Source: Streptomyces lucensis JCM 4490 (GTDB taxonomy: Bacteria > Actinomycetota > Actinomycetes > Streptomycetales > Streptomycetaceae). From it: 64,000 nt of DNA. The stretch is taken from assembly GCF_014650035.1 (NCBI RefSeq), contig NZ_BMUE01000010.1, positions 124,001-188,000 on the forward strand. The letters run 5' to 3'. Positions 33,829 through 42,517 of this stretch are shown here, piece by piece. A program made the translations under genes and the position numbers. Under the pieces are notes generated by a model. It made no database searches. It was not told the origin of the DNA and saw only the letters and a program-made list of their open reading frames with translations. How positions within the stretch are numbered: position 1 is the stretch's first letter; every line of letters starts with the position of its first letter.

Positions 33829-34056
33829 GGGACTCCTGCATCCACGAGCGAGGTCAACTCCACACAGGGAAAGGAGAGTTGTACGGAACCTCGCGGCAGG
33901 ACACAGAGCCTTTCACGCCTTCGACACAACTGACAAGCGGCCTGTTCACATCCGGTCACCGAGCGTGTCGGAGCGGGTGTGCGCCGCGACGAGCCCACAA
34001 CTCCGGCCTCTGGTACGGATGCCGGCGCCGTTCCGCTCACCGCCGTGCCGGTGCGG

Positions 34057-35394
34057 TCACACCTCGGCCGCCTCCCGCGCGGGTTCGTCCGCGGGCAGGC
34101 TGTCCATGAAGGAGCTGACGGAGAAGACCGCGCGGCCGGGTCCGGGCGGGCCGTAGCCGGGGGGCGAGGACAGGCCGAAGTCGTCCATCGTGGCGCGGTA
34201 GGCCTCCAGCAGCCGGATGTGGTACTCCAGCGGCGCGCCCTGCGGGTTGGCCTTGCCGAGCGGCGTGGTGGGCTCGGGGCACCAGGTCGTGAAGCGGGGC
34301 GTGATGCCGTGCGACATGAAGAAGCGCAGGCCCTCGGTGGTGGAGGCGATGGCCTCGTCCACGGTGGTGAAGCCGAACGGCTCGGCCATCTCCACGCCCG
34401 CCACGAAGTTGGGGATCACGTTGCGCGCGCCGAACACCTCGGCGGAGTCCAGGATGCGCCGGTGCCACTCGTCCCGGCCGACGTACCGCTCCTTGCCAGG
34501 GCAGTACAGCTCGAACAGCCGGCGGTCCCACACCTCGAAGTTGGGGTGGTAGATCTGCACACCGTAGTCCTTGAACCGCTGCACGTCCGGCTTCGGCAGC
34601 GCCTGTGCCACGACCTTGCCGATCCAGCGGCCCGGGAAGCGCTCCTCGATCGCCTTGGCGTAGTGGCCGTAGAAGTCGGCCTCGTCCCGGCCCGCGACCG
34701 TCTTGGTGATCGCGCCGCCGGTGAGGGTGTAGGCGGTGGAGGCCTTCTGGGTGTCGTACCGGTCGATGATCTCCAGCGCCTCCAGGACCTCCTCCACGTC
34801 CTTGACGCCGGTGTACGGCCGGCCGGCCGCCTTGTGCTGGCGCCAGTTGTGGTTGATGTCGCAGTACTGGCACTCCTCCTTGGCGCCGAAGTACTGGCAG
34901 ACCCGGAAGACGGTCAGGTAGATCAGGTAGCCCCACTGGATGGTGGGGGCGACCTCCATCACCGACTTCCCGTTGGAGAGGGTGTGCCGGTAGTACTCGG
35001 GCATCGGCGGCACGCCGACGTCGGCGATGCGGCTGCCGTCGAGGTAGAGCCCGAGCAGCCCCTCGTCGTCGGCGGCGACCCGGTACGGCGAGGCGGGGTT
35101 CACCCGTACGGAGACGACCGTACGGCGCAGGTCGTACGGCCCGCCGGTGAGGATGATCTCCTCGGGCGGGCGCCTGAGGGCGGCCTCGCCCAGCTCTGGC
35201 AGGGTGCCGTGGTCGAAGGAGAAGATGAAGTACGACTTCGGCTTCACCTCTCCGCTCTCGTTGTCGCTGAGCGCGGACGCGTCGAAGGCGACTCCGCCCC
35301 GGAGCAGGTCCTCCTTGAAGACGGCCTCCCGTGGCACGTGCGGGAAGCGCTCCATCAGATCCTCGACCAGCGCGGTACGACTGCCCATCCGCAT
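34057..35394 (-). CDS. Radical SAM protein with Cx8Cx2C cluster motif
   Basis: 445 residues from ATG 35394; ATG 35388, two codons later, sits better relative to GGAGG and may be the true start. The cluster Cys are 166, 175 and 178 (VCQYFGAKEECQYCDIN), a spacing of eight rather than three residues between the first two. Downstream strands fit a TIM-barrel: TAYTLTGGAITKTV for the SAM glycine motif, VQIYHPNFEVWD and VIPNFVAGVEMAEPFGF. The radical SAM family generates a deoxyadenosyl radical for rearrangements, methylations or couplings. No substrate clue in the neighbours. It lies between the CBM2 protein and the hydroxyacid dehydrogenase, all on the minus strand. Confidence 0.82.
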   Translation of the reverse strand: MRMGSRTALVEDLMERFPHVPREAVFKEDLLRGGVAFDASALSDNESGEVKPKSYFIFSFDHGTLPELGEAALRRPPEEIILTGGPYDLRRTVVSVRVNPASPYRVAADDEGLLGLYLDGSRIADVGVPPMPEYYRHTLSNGKSVMEVAPTIQWGYLIYLTVFRVCQYFGAKEECQYCDINHNWRQHKAAGRPYTGVKDVEEVLEALEIIDRYDTQKASTAYTLTGGAITKTVAGRDEADFYGHYAKAIEERFPGRWIGKVVAQALPKPDVQRFKDYGVQIYHPNFEVWDRRLFELYCPGKERYVGRDEWHRRILDSAEVFGARNVIPNFVAGVEMAEPFGFTTVDEAIASTTEGLRFFMSHGITPRFTTWCPEPTTPLGKANPQGAPLEYHIRLLEAYRATMDDFGLSSPPGYGPPGPGRAVFSVSSFMDSLPADEPAREAAEV

Positions 35395-35518
35395 GTCTCC
35401 TCCCGGCTCGGGCGTACGTCTTACACCGTATGCCCCCGTCTTCCGCCCGGCCGTGCCGGGTCCCCGCCCGGGGACGGGGCCGGTGTCCTCCGGGCGAGGC
35501 CGGATCAGGGAACGGCTC

Positions 35519-36526
35519 TCACGCCGAGCGCTCCAGCGCCGCTCGGTCGACGGCGTGCCGGAGACCGGCGCCGGCCGCGAGCCGTTCGGCCTCCTCGACC
35601 ACCGTGCGGCCCAGGCGGGCCACCTCGTTGCCCTGGGAGCCGGCCAGGTGCGGGGTGACGAAGGCGTTGGGCAGGTCGTACAGCGGGGAACCGGCGGGCA
35701 GCGGTTCGGGGTCGGTGACGTCCAGGACCGCGCTGAGGCGGCCGGCCCGCAGCTGCCCGATCAGCGCCTCGTGGTCGACGAGCGCGCCGCGCGCGGTGTT
35801 GACGAGGACCGCTCCGCGGGGCATCAGCGCGAGTTCCCGGGCGCCGATCAGGTGCCGGGTCCCCGGGGTCTCGGGGGCGTGCAGCGTGACGACGTCGGAC
35901 GTGCGCAGCAACTCGTCGAGCTCCAGCAGCGGCACGCCGAGCCGGGCGGCCTCGGGGGCGTCGACGTAGGGGTCGGTGAGCGTGACCGTCAGGTCGTGCG
36001 GCCGGAGCAGTTCGATCAGGCGGCGGCCGACGCGGGAGGCGCCGACGACGCCGACGCGGCGGCCGTGGTTGCCGATGCCGGGGAGGACGCCGCCGTACGG
36101 GAAGCTGCGCCGGCCGCGCAGCCGGTCGCGGAGGGCGAAGACGTCCTTGCCGGCGAGCAGGATGACGGCGAGCGCGTACTCGGCCACGGGCAGGGCGTTG
36201 GCGGCGGCGGCCGAGGAGACGACGATGCCGCGCCGCCACACCTCCTCGGTGGCGAGGCCCTTGACCGAGCCGGCCGCGTGCAGGACCGCGCGCAGCCTCG
36301 GTGCGGCGTCGAGGGCTGCCGCGTCCAGACGGGGGCAGCCCCAGCCGGTGATCAGGACCTCGGTGCGGGCCAGGACCTCCCGCACCCGTGGCTCGGTGAA
36401 GTCGTGCGCCACCAGGGCGGGATCGACGTCCACACACGCGCGCAGGCGGGCCAGCAGCTCCGGCGGGAAGACGTGCGGCACGTTCCGCGCCGTCATGGCG
36501 AGCAGAGCCTGGGGACGCTCGGGCAA
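35519..36526 (-). CDS. D-isomer-specific 2-hydroxyacid dehydrogenase
   Basis: 335 residues from TTG 36526, chosen because GGAGG lies 8 bp upstream and the first strand (RPQALLAMT) is kept; ATG 36496 would cut it. The NAD-binding Rossmann motif is RRVGVVGASRVGRRLIELL, and the catalytic Arg is in VLVNTARGALVD. The Glu is in DVTDPEPLPAGSPL and the His in NAFVTPHLAGSQG. Such enzymes interconvert 2-keto and D-2-hydroxy acids with NAD(P)H; glyoxylate/hydroxypyruvate-type substrates are usual. A LacI-type operator-like site lies 34 bp upstream, so sugar-dependent control is likely. Confidence 0.92.
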   Translation of the reverse strand: MPERPQALLAMTARNVPHVFPPELLARLRACVDVDPALVAHDFTEPRVREVLARTEVLITGWGCPRLDAAALDAAPRLRAVLHAAGSVKGLATEEVWRRGIVVSSAAAANALPVAEYALAVILLAGKDVFALRDRLRGRRSFPYGGVLPGIGNHGRRVGVVGASRVGRRLIELLRPHDLTVTLTDPYVDAPEAARLGVPLLELDELLRTSDVVTLHAPETPGTRHLIGARELALMPRGAVLVNTARGALVDHEALIGQLRAGRLSAVLDVTDPEPLPAGSPLYDLPNAFVTPHLAGSQGNEVARLGRTVVEEAERLAAGAGLRHAVDRAALERSA

Positions 36527-36557
36527 GGACGTGACCTCCGGCTCGTGACACGGTGGC

Positions 36558-36571
36558 GGCAAGCGCTTCCC
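36558..36571 (-). promoter_or_regulatory. LacI-family operator-like site
   Basis: On the minus strand GGGAAGCGCTTGCC, built on the perfect palindrome AAGCGCTT, the pattern bound by many actinobacterial LacI-family sugar regulators. It lies 32-45 bp before the start of the hydroxyacid dehydrogenase gene, a promoter-proximal position. No LacI gene lies in the window. Confidence 0.45.
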
Positions 36572-36728
36572 ACGCTAGGCCGCGGCGCGGCGGAGGGGCA
36601 ACGGACACGCGCGCCGTCCGGCTTCCTCCGACCCGTTTCCGCACCCTTGTCGGAGGTTCCGCCCAGCCCATAGCCTGACGCCCGTCGTGGGCCGGCCCCG
36701 GCCCGGCCCGCCGGGGAGGGGCAGCCGC

Positions 36729-37023
36729 GTGTTGGTCAACCTCCTCGACCCCGAAGTGGTCGTGCTCGGCAGCCGGGTCGCCGCCCGGCTGGGCACGCCA
36801 CTGCTCGACGGAATCCGCCGGGCCGTCGCCCGGCACGCCCTGCGCCGACCGCCGGCCGGCGGCCGCCACCGAGATCGTCCTCTCCCCGATCCGCACCGAC
36901 CCGGTGTCCCTCGGCGCGGCCACGTTCGCGCTGGAAGGGGCGCTGCTGTCCGCCGGCCGGCGGACAGGCACCACCGAGCGCACCGCACCTCCTTCGCCAC
37001 GGCCCCTGCCGTCCTCCCCCTAG
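36729..37023 (+). pseudogene. C-terminal remnant of a ROK-family protein
   Basis: Two frames together give the end of a ROK (NagC/XylR/glucokinase) protein. Frame one from 36729 reads VLVNLLDPEVVVLGSRVAA then RLGTPLLDGIRRAVARHAL. After an indel near 36850-36866 the adjoining frame continues ATEIVLSPIRTDPVSLGAA then TFALEGALL and stops at TAG 37021. The N-terminal HTH or ATPase part is missing. The remnant abuts the beta-galactosidase gene, whose Shine-Dalgarno lies within and just after its last codons, so it may be the relic of that gene's former regulator or a sugar kinase. Confidence 0.8.
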
Positions 37024-37030
37024 GAGTCCG

Positions 37031-39901
37031 ATGTCGTCGCGCACCACCACCGTCACCGCGTACGTGGAGGACGTCTCCCCGGGATCCGGGGCGCTGCCGC
37101 CCCGCGCCTGGTACGCCTCCTCCGACGCCGCTTCCCTCTCCCTTAACGGCATCTGGGCTTTCCGGCTGTCGCGGACGGCGGACGCCGAGGACGACTCCTT
37201 CGCCGAGGTGGGGTACGACGCCGGCGACTGGGCCCGGGTCGAGGTTCCCGGCCACTGGGTCCTCCAGGGCCACGGCTCCCCCGTCTACACCAACCACCTC
37301 TACCCGTTCCCCGTCGACCCGCCCCGGGTGCCGACCGAGAACCCGACCGGTGACCACCTGCGCGTGTTCGACCTGCCCGCGGACTGGCCGGGACCGTCCG
37401 GCGGCGGCGCCGTGCTGCGCTTCGACGGGGTGGAGTCCTGCGCCCGCGTCTGGCTGAACGGCACGGACCTCGGCGAGTTCAAGGGCTCGCGCCTGCCGCA
37501 CGAGTTCGCCGTCGGCCATCTGCTGCGGGCCCGGGGCAACGTACTGGCGGTCCGGGTGCACCAGTGGTCGGCCGGCTCCTACCTGGAGGACCAGGACCAG
37601 TGGTGGCTGCCCGGCGTCTTCCGTGACGTCACCCTGCTGCACCGCCCGGCCGGCTGCGCCCTCGACTTCTTCGTGCACGCCTCCTACGACCACGTGAGCG
37701 GCGAGGGCACCCTGCGTGTCGACTCCGACGTGGACGGCCGGGTCACCGTCCCGGACCTCGGCGTCGACACCGCGACCGGAGAGCCGGTGACCGTGCCGGT
37801 CGAACCGTGGTCGGCGGAGCTGCCCCGGCTGTACGACGGCGTGCTGGCCACCCAGGGCGAGCGGATTCCCCTGCGCATCGGCTTCCGCACGGTGGAACTG
37901 GCCGACGGGCTCATCAGGGTCAACGGACGGGCGGTCCTCTTCAAGGGCGTCAACCGGCACGAGTGGCACCCGGAGAAGGGCCGGGCGCTCGACCTCGCGA
38001 CCATGCGCGAGGACGTGCTGCTGATGAAGCGGCACAACGTCAACGCCGTCCGCACCTCCCACTACCCGCCGCACCCGGCCTTCCTCGACCTCTGCGACGA
38101 GCTGGGCCTGTGGGTGATCGACGAGTGCGACCTGGAGACCCACGGCTTCGCCGAGCAGGGCTGGCGGGACAACCCCGTCGACGACGACCGCTGGACCCCC
38201 GCCCTGCTCGACCGGGCGGCCCGCATGGTCGAGCGGGACAAGAACCACCCGTCCGTCGTCCTGTGGTCCCTCGGCAACGAGGCGGGCACCGGCCGCGGCC
38301 TGACCGCGATGGCCGAGTGGATCCACGGCCGGGACCCCTCACGGCTGGTGCACTACGAGGGTGACCACACCTGCCGTGACACGGACGTCTACTCGCGGAT
38401 GTACACCGGCCACGCCGAGGTCGAGCGGGTCGGCCGCGGCCTGGACGGCGGCCCGCACCGGCGCCGTGAACTGCCCTACCTGCTGTGCGAGTACGCGCAC
38501 GCGATGGGCAACGGCCCCGGCGGACTCGCCGACTACCAGCGGCTGTTCGAAGCTCATGACCGGCTCCAGGGCGGTTTCGTCTGGGAGTGGATCGACCACG
38601 GCATCGCCCATCCCGGCCTGGGCTACGCCTACGGCGGCGACTTCGGCGAGGAGCTGCACGACGGCAACTTCGTCTGCGACGGACTGCTCTTCCCGGACCG
38701 GCGGCCCTCCCCCGGCCTCGTCGAGTTCAAGAAGGTGATCGAGCCGGTGACGATCGAGGGCGACGCCTCCGGCGGCACCGTCCGCGTCAGGAACGGGTAC
38801 GACTTCGCCGGCCTGTCGGCGCTGGCCTTCACCTGGTCGTACCGGGTGGACGGCGAGACGGTCGATTCCGGCTTCCTGCCGGTTCCCCCGCTGGAGCCGG
38901 GCGAGTCGGCCGAGGTGAAGCTGCCCGCGCCACCGGCCACGGCACCGGCCGGCGAGGCCCTCTGGACGGTACGGGCGCTGCTCGCCGCCGGCACCGCCTG
39001 GGCGCCCGAGGGGCACGTCGTCGCCTGGGGCCAGTTCGGCCGGTCGGCGCGCCCGGCGCCGTCGGTCGCGGCGGCCGGCGGCCCGGTGCCCGGCGAGGGA
39101 CTGATCACCCTGGGCCCGGCCTCCTTCGACGCGCGCACCGGCGCCCTGCGGCGAGTCGGCGCGGTGGACATCACCGGACTGCGCCTGGACGTGTGGCGGG
39201 CCACCACCGACAACGACGACGGCGCCGCCTCGCAGCCCGACGCCCGCTACGGCCGGCTGTGGCGCAGGCTCGGCCTGCACCGCGTGCAGCACCGGCTGGA
39301 CGCCGTGGAGAGCGGCGACGACGCGCTGACGGTCCGCACCCGGGTGGCGCCCGCCGCCGGGGAGATCGGGCTCTCGACGGTGTACCGCTGGACGTCGGAC
39401 GGACCGCGTCTCGGGCTCACCGTGTCCGTCACCCCGGAGGGCGACTGGACCGTACCGCTGCCCCGGCTCGGCATCCGCTTCGGGCTGTCCTCGGCCGACC
39501 GCGTGCGATGGTACGGCGGCGGCCCCGGCGAGGCGTATCCGGACAGCGCGACGGCGTCGGAGGTCGGCCGCTGGCAGTCGACCGTGGACGAGCTGCAGAC
39601 GCCGTACGTGCGTCCGCAGGAGAACGGCGCCCGCGCCGGGGTCCGCTGGGCCGAGATCGGCGGCCTGCGCGTGGAGGGCGACCCGGAGTTCTTCCTCACC
39701 GCCCGCCGCTGGACCACCGAACAGCTGGACGCGGCGGCCCACCGCACCGACCTCGCCCCCGGAGACACGGTGTGGGTCAACCTCGACCACGGACTGCACG
39801 GTCTCGGCTCCCAGTCCTGCGGCCCCGGCCCGCTGCCGCGGTACTTCCTGCGGGCCGAGCCCGCGCGGTTCACGTTCGTCCTCTCGGAGGTCTCCGCCTG
39901 A
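37031..39901 (+). CDS. lacZ: Beta-galactosidase, glycoside hydrolase family 2
   Basis: 956 residues, about the usual 1,000; TAGGAGTCCG precedes ATG 37031. Domain order follows LacZ: sugar-binding jelly roll (VPGHWVLQGHGSPVYTNHLY), two immunoglobulin-like domains, a TIM barrel (FKGVNRHEWHPEKGR, RTSHYPPHPAFLDLCDELGL), then the C-terminal beta-sandwich domain. The acid/base is Glu417 (SLGNEAGTGRG) and the nucleophile Glu487 (LLCEYAHAMGNG). No signal peptide, so it splits imported beta-galactosides in the cytoplasm. The ROK remnant directly upstream hints at lost local control. Confidence 0.96.
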   Translation: MSSRTTTVTAYVEDVSPGSGALPPRAWYASSDAASLSLNGIWAFRLSRTADAEDDSFAEVGYDAGDWARVEVPGHWVLQGHGSPVYTNHLYPFPVDPPRVPTENPTGDHLRVFDLPADWPGPSGGGAVLRFDGVESCARVWLNGTDLGEFKGSRLPHEFAVGHLLRARGNVLAVRVHQWSAGSYLEDQDQWWLPGVFRDVTLLHRPAGCALDFFVHASYDHVSGEGTLRVDSDVDGRVTVPDLGVDTATGEPVTVPVEPWSAELPRLYDGVLATQGERIPLRIGFRTVELADGLIRVNGRAVLFKGVNRHEWHPEKGRALDLATMREDVLLMKRHNVNAVRTSHYPPHPAFLDLCDELGLWVIDECDLETHGFAEQGWRDNPVDDDRWTPALLDRAARMVERDKNHPSVVLWSLGNEAGTGRGLTAMAEWIHGRDPSRLVHYEGDHTCRDTDVYSRMYTGHAEVERVGRGLDGGPHRRRELPYLLCEYAHAMGNGPGGLADYQRLFEAHDRLQGGFVWEWIDHGIAHPGLGYAYGGDFGEELHDGNFVCDGLLFPDRRPSPGLVEFKKVIEPVTIEGDASGGTVRVRNGYDFAGLSALAFTWSYRVDGETVDSGFLPVPPLEPGESAEVKLPAPPATAPAGEALWTVRALLAAGTAWAPEGHVVAWGQFGRSARPAPSVAAAGGPVPGEGLITLGPASFDARTGALRRVGAVDITGLRLDVWRATTDNDDGAASQPDARYGRLWRRLGLHRVQHRLDAVESGDDALTVRTRVAPAAGEIGLSTVYRWTSDGPRLGLTVSVTPEGDWTVPLPRLGIRFGLSSADRVRWYGGGPGEAYPDSATASEVGRWQSTVDELQTPYVRPQENGARAGVRWAEIGGLRVEGDPEFFLTARRWTTEQLDAAAHRTDLAPGDTVWVNLDHGLHGLGSQSCGPGPLPRYFLRAEPARFTFVLSEVSA

Positions 39902-39937
39902 CCGACGCCGCGGGCGGCCGGCGGCTGTCCACCACTA

Positions 39938-39973
39938 CCTAGATGCTCTAGGATCTCACCTAGACTCCTAAGG
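39938..39973. promoter_or_regulatory. Twin operator of the TetR gene
   Basis: CCTAGA-TGC-TCTAGG (39938-39952) is a perfect 6-3-6 inverted repeat. CCTAGACTCCTAAGG (39959-39973) repeats it with two changes, 21 bp further on, that is two helical turns on the same DNA face. The second copy runs into the AAGGAGGT ribosome binding site of the TetR gene. Autorepression is the natural reading. Confidence 0.75.
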
Positions 39974-39982
39974 AGGTGGCCC

Positions 39983-40567
39983 ATGGCCCGTGCTGGACTC
40001 ACCGCCGACCGCATCGTCGCGGCCGCCGCCGAACTCGCCGACGAGGCGGGCTTCGAGCACGTCACGCTCTCCGCGCTGGCCCGGCGCTTCGGGGTGAAGG
40101 ACGCGAGCCTGTACTCGCACGTCCGCAACCTGAACGACCTGCGCACCCGGCTGGCGCTGCACGCGGGCGGCGAGCTGATCGACCGGATCGCGGCGGCCGT
40201 GGCCGGCCGGGCCGGCCGGGACGCGCTGACCGCCTTCGCGGACGCCTACCGGTCGTACGCGCTGGAGCACCCCGGCCGCTACTCGGCCACCCAGATCCGC
40301 ATCGACCAGAGCCTGATCGCCGACTCCCCCGCCATGCGCCGCACCGCCGAGATCACCTACGGCATGCTCCGCGCCTACGGCCTGGCCGAGCCCGATCTGA
40401 CCGACGCCGTACGCCTGCTGCGCAGCACCTTCCACGGCTACTGCGCCCTGGAGTCCGCCGGCGGCTTCGGCGCCGCCCGTGACGTGCGGGCCTCCTGGGA
40501 CAAGGCGGTCGAGGCCCTGCACCTCGCCCTCACCCACTGGCCCCGGGAGACGGGGAACGATGACTGA
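39983..40567 (+). CDS. TetR/AcrR-family regulator
   Basis: 194 residues; AAGGAGGT lies 7 bp before ATG 39983. The N-terminal HTH reads LTADRIVAAAAELADEAGFE, then LSALARRFGVKDASLYSHV. The C-terminal ligand domain is the WHG-type helical bundle (RDALTAFADAYRSYALEHPG, LRSTFHGYCALESAGGFG). It overlaps the alpha/beta-hydrolase gene by 8 bp, so both are co-expressed from the promoter carrying the twin operator. It probably senses a compound handled by that hydrolase. Confidence 0.94.
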   Translation: MARAGLTADRIVAAAAELADEAGFEHVTLSALARRFGVKDASLYSHVRNLNDLRTRLALHAGGELIDRIAAAVAGRAGRDALTAFADAYRSYALEHPGRYSATQIRIDQSLIADSPAMRRTAEITYGMLRAYGLAEPDLTDAVRLLRSTFHGYCALESAGGFGAARDVRASWDKAVEALHLALTHWPRETGNDD

Positions 40568-41276
40568 CCACCCCTGCCACGACGTGACGGGCGCCGGACC
40601 CGTACTCCTGCTCGTGCCGGGCGGGGCCGGGCACCCCATGGGGCTCGGGCCGCTGACCGAGCGGCTGGCGCGGCGCTTCACCGTGGTGACGTACGACCCG
40701 CTGGGCCTCGCCCACGGCCGGCTCGGCCTGCCGGTGGCGGACCAGCGGCCGGCCGACTGGAGCAGGGGTGCCGCCCGGGTGCTGGAGACGGTGCTGCCCC
40801 CGGACGAGCGGGCGTTCGTGTTCGGGACCAGCTCCGGGGGGATCGCGGTCCTCGACCTGCTGGCCCGGCACCCGGGACGGCTCGCGCACGTGGTGGCGCA
40901 CGAGGCGCCCTGCGTGACCGCCCTGCCGGACGGCCGGGAGCGGCGCGAGGAGCTGATCGCCGCGCTGGACGGCGCCGGACGGCCGCCGGCCGAGGGCCCC
41001 TCGGCGACGTCGATGGGCGTCTTCCTCGCCCACGTCCTGCGCCCCTTCACGGCCCACGTCCCCGTGCTGACGGCCCTGGAGCCCCGCCTCACCCTGGCCG
41101 CCGGCACCGGCTCCCGTGGCCAGGTCCTGCACCGCACGGCCCGCGTCCTCGCCGACCGCCACGGCAGCGCCTTCCTGGAGTTCCCGGGCGGGCACCTCGG
41201 CATCCTGGATCACCCGGCGGAGTTCGCCGGCCTGCTCACCGAGACGTTCCTCGCCGCCGCACCCGCCTCGCCGTAG
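40560..41276 (+). CDS. Alpha/beta-hydrolase
   Basis: 238 residues from ATG 40560, inside the end of the tetR-type gene. The oxyanion strand is VLLLVPGGAGHP, the nucleophile elbow FGTSSGGIAVLDLLARHPGR (Ser at G-T-S-S-G) and the catalytic His in FPGGHLGILDHP. The acid residue, usually an Asp in a GADSRG-like turn, is replaced here (GTGSRGQVL), so another acidic residue would have to serve. Substrate unknown; the coupled TetR suggests detoxification or processing of a small hydrophobic ester. Its 3' end overlaps the convergent PEP-mutase-family gene by 67 bp. Confidence 0.87.
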   Translation: MTDHPCHDVTGAGPVLLLVPGGAGHPMGLGPLTERLARRFTVVTYDPLGLAHGRLGLPVADQRPADWSRGAARVLETVLPPDERAFVFGTSSGGIAVLDLLARHPGRLAHVVAHEAPCVTALPDGRERREELIAALDGAGRPPAEGPSATSMGVFLAHVLRPFTAHVPVLTALEPRLTLAAGTGSRGQVLHRTARVLADRHGSAFLEFPGGHLGILDHPAEFAGLLTETFLAAAPASP

Positions 41277-42001
41277 GAGGGCGTCGTACCGCTCGGCACC
41301 CGGCCGGCGGCGATGTCGCCGACCGCGTCCAGCGCCGCGCCCAGCGCTCGCCGGTAGAGCAGCGAGCCGAGGCTGACCCGGCCGACGCCCAGGTCCGCGA
41401 GGTGGGGCACGGTGGGGCCGCCGGGTGAGTAGAGGATGTTGAGCGGGACGCCGATCCATCCGACGAGGTCCGCGATCCGGTGCGGGTCGGTCAGGCCGGG
41501 CACGAACACGCCGTCCGCGCCCGCTTGCCGGTAGGCGTCGAGCCGCCGTGAGGTGTCCAGGCCGTCCCCGTCACCCAACCAGCACGTATCCGTGCGGGCG
41601 TTGACGAACAGTCCGGGCACGGCTGCCTTGACGGCGGCGATCTTCGCGGCGTGCCGGGCGGCCGGTCCGAGGCCGTCCTCCAGATTGACGCCGACGGCCC
41701 CCGACTCCCACAACCGGCCCGCCAGCACGGCGACTTCCTCCGGGTCGTCGCTGAAGCCGCCTTCCACGTCCACGGAGAGCAGATACGGCTCCGAGCCGAG
41801 TACGCGGGCCAGGCCCAGGGTGTGCTCGCGGGTGGCGGCCCGGCCGTCGGGCAGCCCGGCGGCCGCCGCCACGGCCGCACTGCTCGTGCCGATCGCGGGA
41901 TGGCCCCGGGCGGCGAGGAGGGCCGCCGAGGCGTGGTCCCAGGCGTTGGGGAGCAGCAGCGGCTCGCCGGGACGACGGTGGAGACCGGCGAACACGGTCA
42001 C
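41210..42001 (-). CDS. Isocitrate lyase/PEP mutase superfamily protein
   Basis: 263 residues from GTG 42001, overlapping the stop of the DinB gene by 4 bp (GTGA). Barrel motifs: LLLPNAWDHASAALLAARGH, AIGTSSAAVAAAAGLPDG, LLSVDVEGGFSDDPEEV with the metal-binding Asp/Glu, GVNLEDGLGPAARHAAKI, LFVNARTDTCW. The KKCGH/KRCGH-type catalytic loop of true lyases is absent (LGPAARHA), so it belongs to the oxaloacetate-decarboxylase-like or uncharacterised branch. Coupling to a DinB/maleylpyruvate-isomerase-fold protein suggests linked functions, but the pathway is unknown. Confidence 0.9.
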   Translation of the reverse strand: MTVFAGLHRRPGEPLLLPNAWDHASAALLAARGHPAIGTSSAAVAAAAGLPDGRAATREHTLGLARVLGSEPYLLSVDVEGGFSDDPEEVAVLAGRLWESGAVGVNLEDGLGPAARHAAKIAAVKAAVPGLFVNARTDTCWLGDGDGLDTSRRLDAYRQAGADGVFVPGLTDPHRIADLVGWIGVPLNILYSPGGPTVPHLADLGVGRVSLGSLLYRRALGAALDAVGDIAAGRVPSGTTPSYGEAGAAARNVSVSRPANSAG

Positions 42002-42456
42002 GAGAGATCTCCCACCGCGTCCGCGTAGTACGTGGAATCCGCCACGTGGTGCGCGAGTTCGCGGAAGCTCCAGCCCGCGCCGGGCGAGTCGTCGAGCTGT
42101 TCGCCGGTCAGCGCGGCCAGGCGTACGGCCCATATCCGGGCCAGCCGGGTGAGGCGGCTGCGGGCCTCGTCGAGGTCGGCCGCGGTGAACGGGGCCAGGT
42201 CCGCCGGCGTGGTGGCGGCGGAGGCGTGCCAGTGGTCCGGCTGCGGCTCCTCGCCCGCCAGCCGGGCCTCCAGTTCGGCCAGATGGTCGATGAGATGGTC
42301 GGTGACCCTGCGGATCGCCTTGTGCGGGGTGTGGACGCGGTCGTCGGCCCGGACGGGGGTGCCGTCCCAGGCGGTCCAGCCGGCCGCCAGGTCCAGCACG
42401 TGCTCGACCATGCCGGTGACGGCCCGTGCGGGCGTGCTCTGTTCGGTGTCGCTCAT
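41998..42456 (-). CDS. DinB/mycothiol-dependent transferase-fold protein
   Basis: 152 residues from ATG 42456. A four-helix bundle of the DinB type has His residues in positions suited to metal binding: HTPHKAIRRVTDHLIDHL and FRELAHHVADSTYY, with WTAWDGTPVRADDR between. In actinobacteria this fold often uses mycothiol as cosubstrate, for example in maleylpyruvate isomerase and detoxifying transferases. The exact reaction is not known. It is the upstream partner of the PEP-mutase-family gene through a GTGA overlap. Confidence 0.82.
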   Translation of the reverse strand: MSDTEQSTPARAVTGMVEHVLDLAAGWTAWDGTPVRADDRVHTPHKAIRRVTDHLIDHLAELEARLAGEEPQPDHWHASAATTPADLAPFTAADLDEARSRLTRLARIWAVRLAALTGEQLDDSPGAGWSFRELAHHVADSTYYADAVGDLS

Positions 42457-42517
42457 ACGGAGCACGCTAGGCACGGGTCCGTTCGGCGGCGGCCGAAGTG
42501 TCCGCGCCGCCGGTCCC

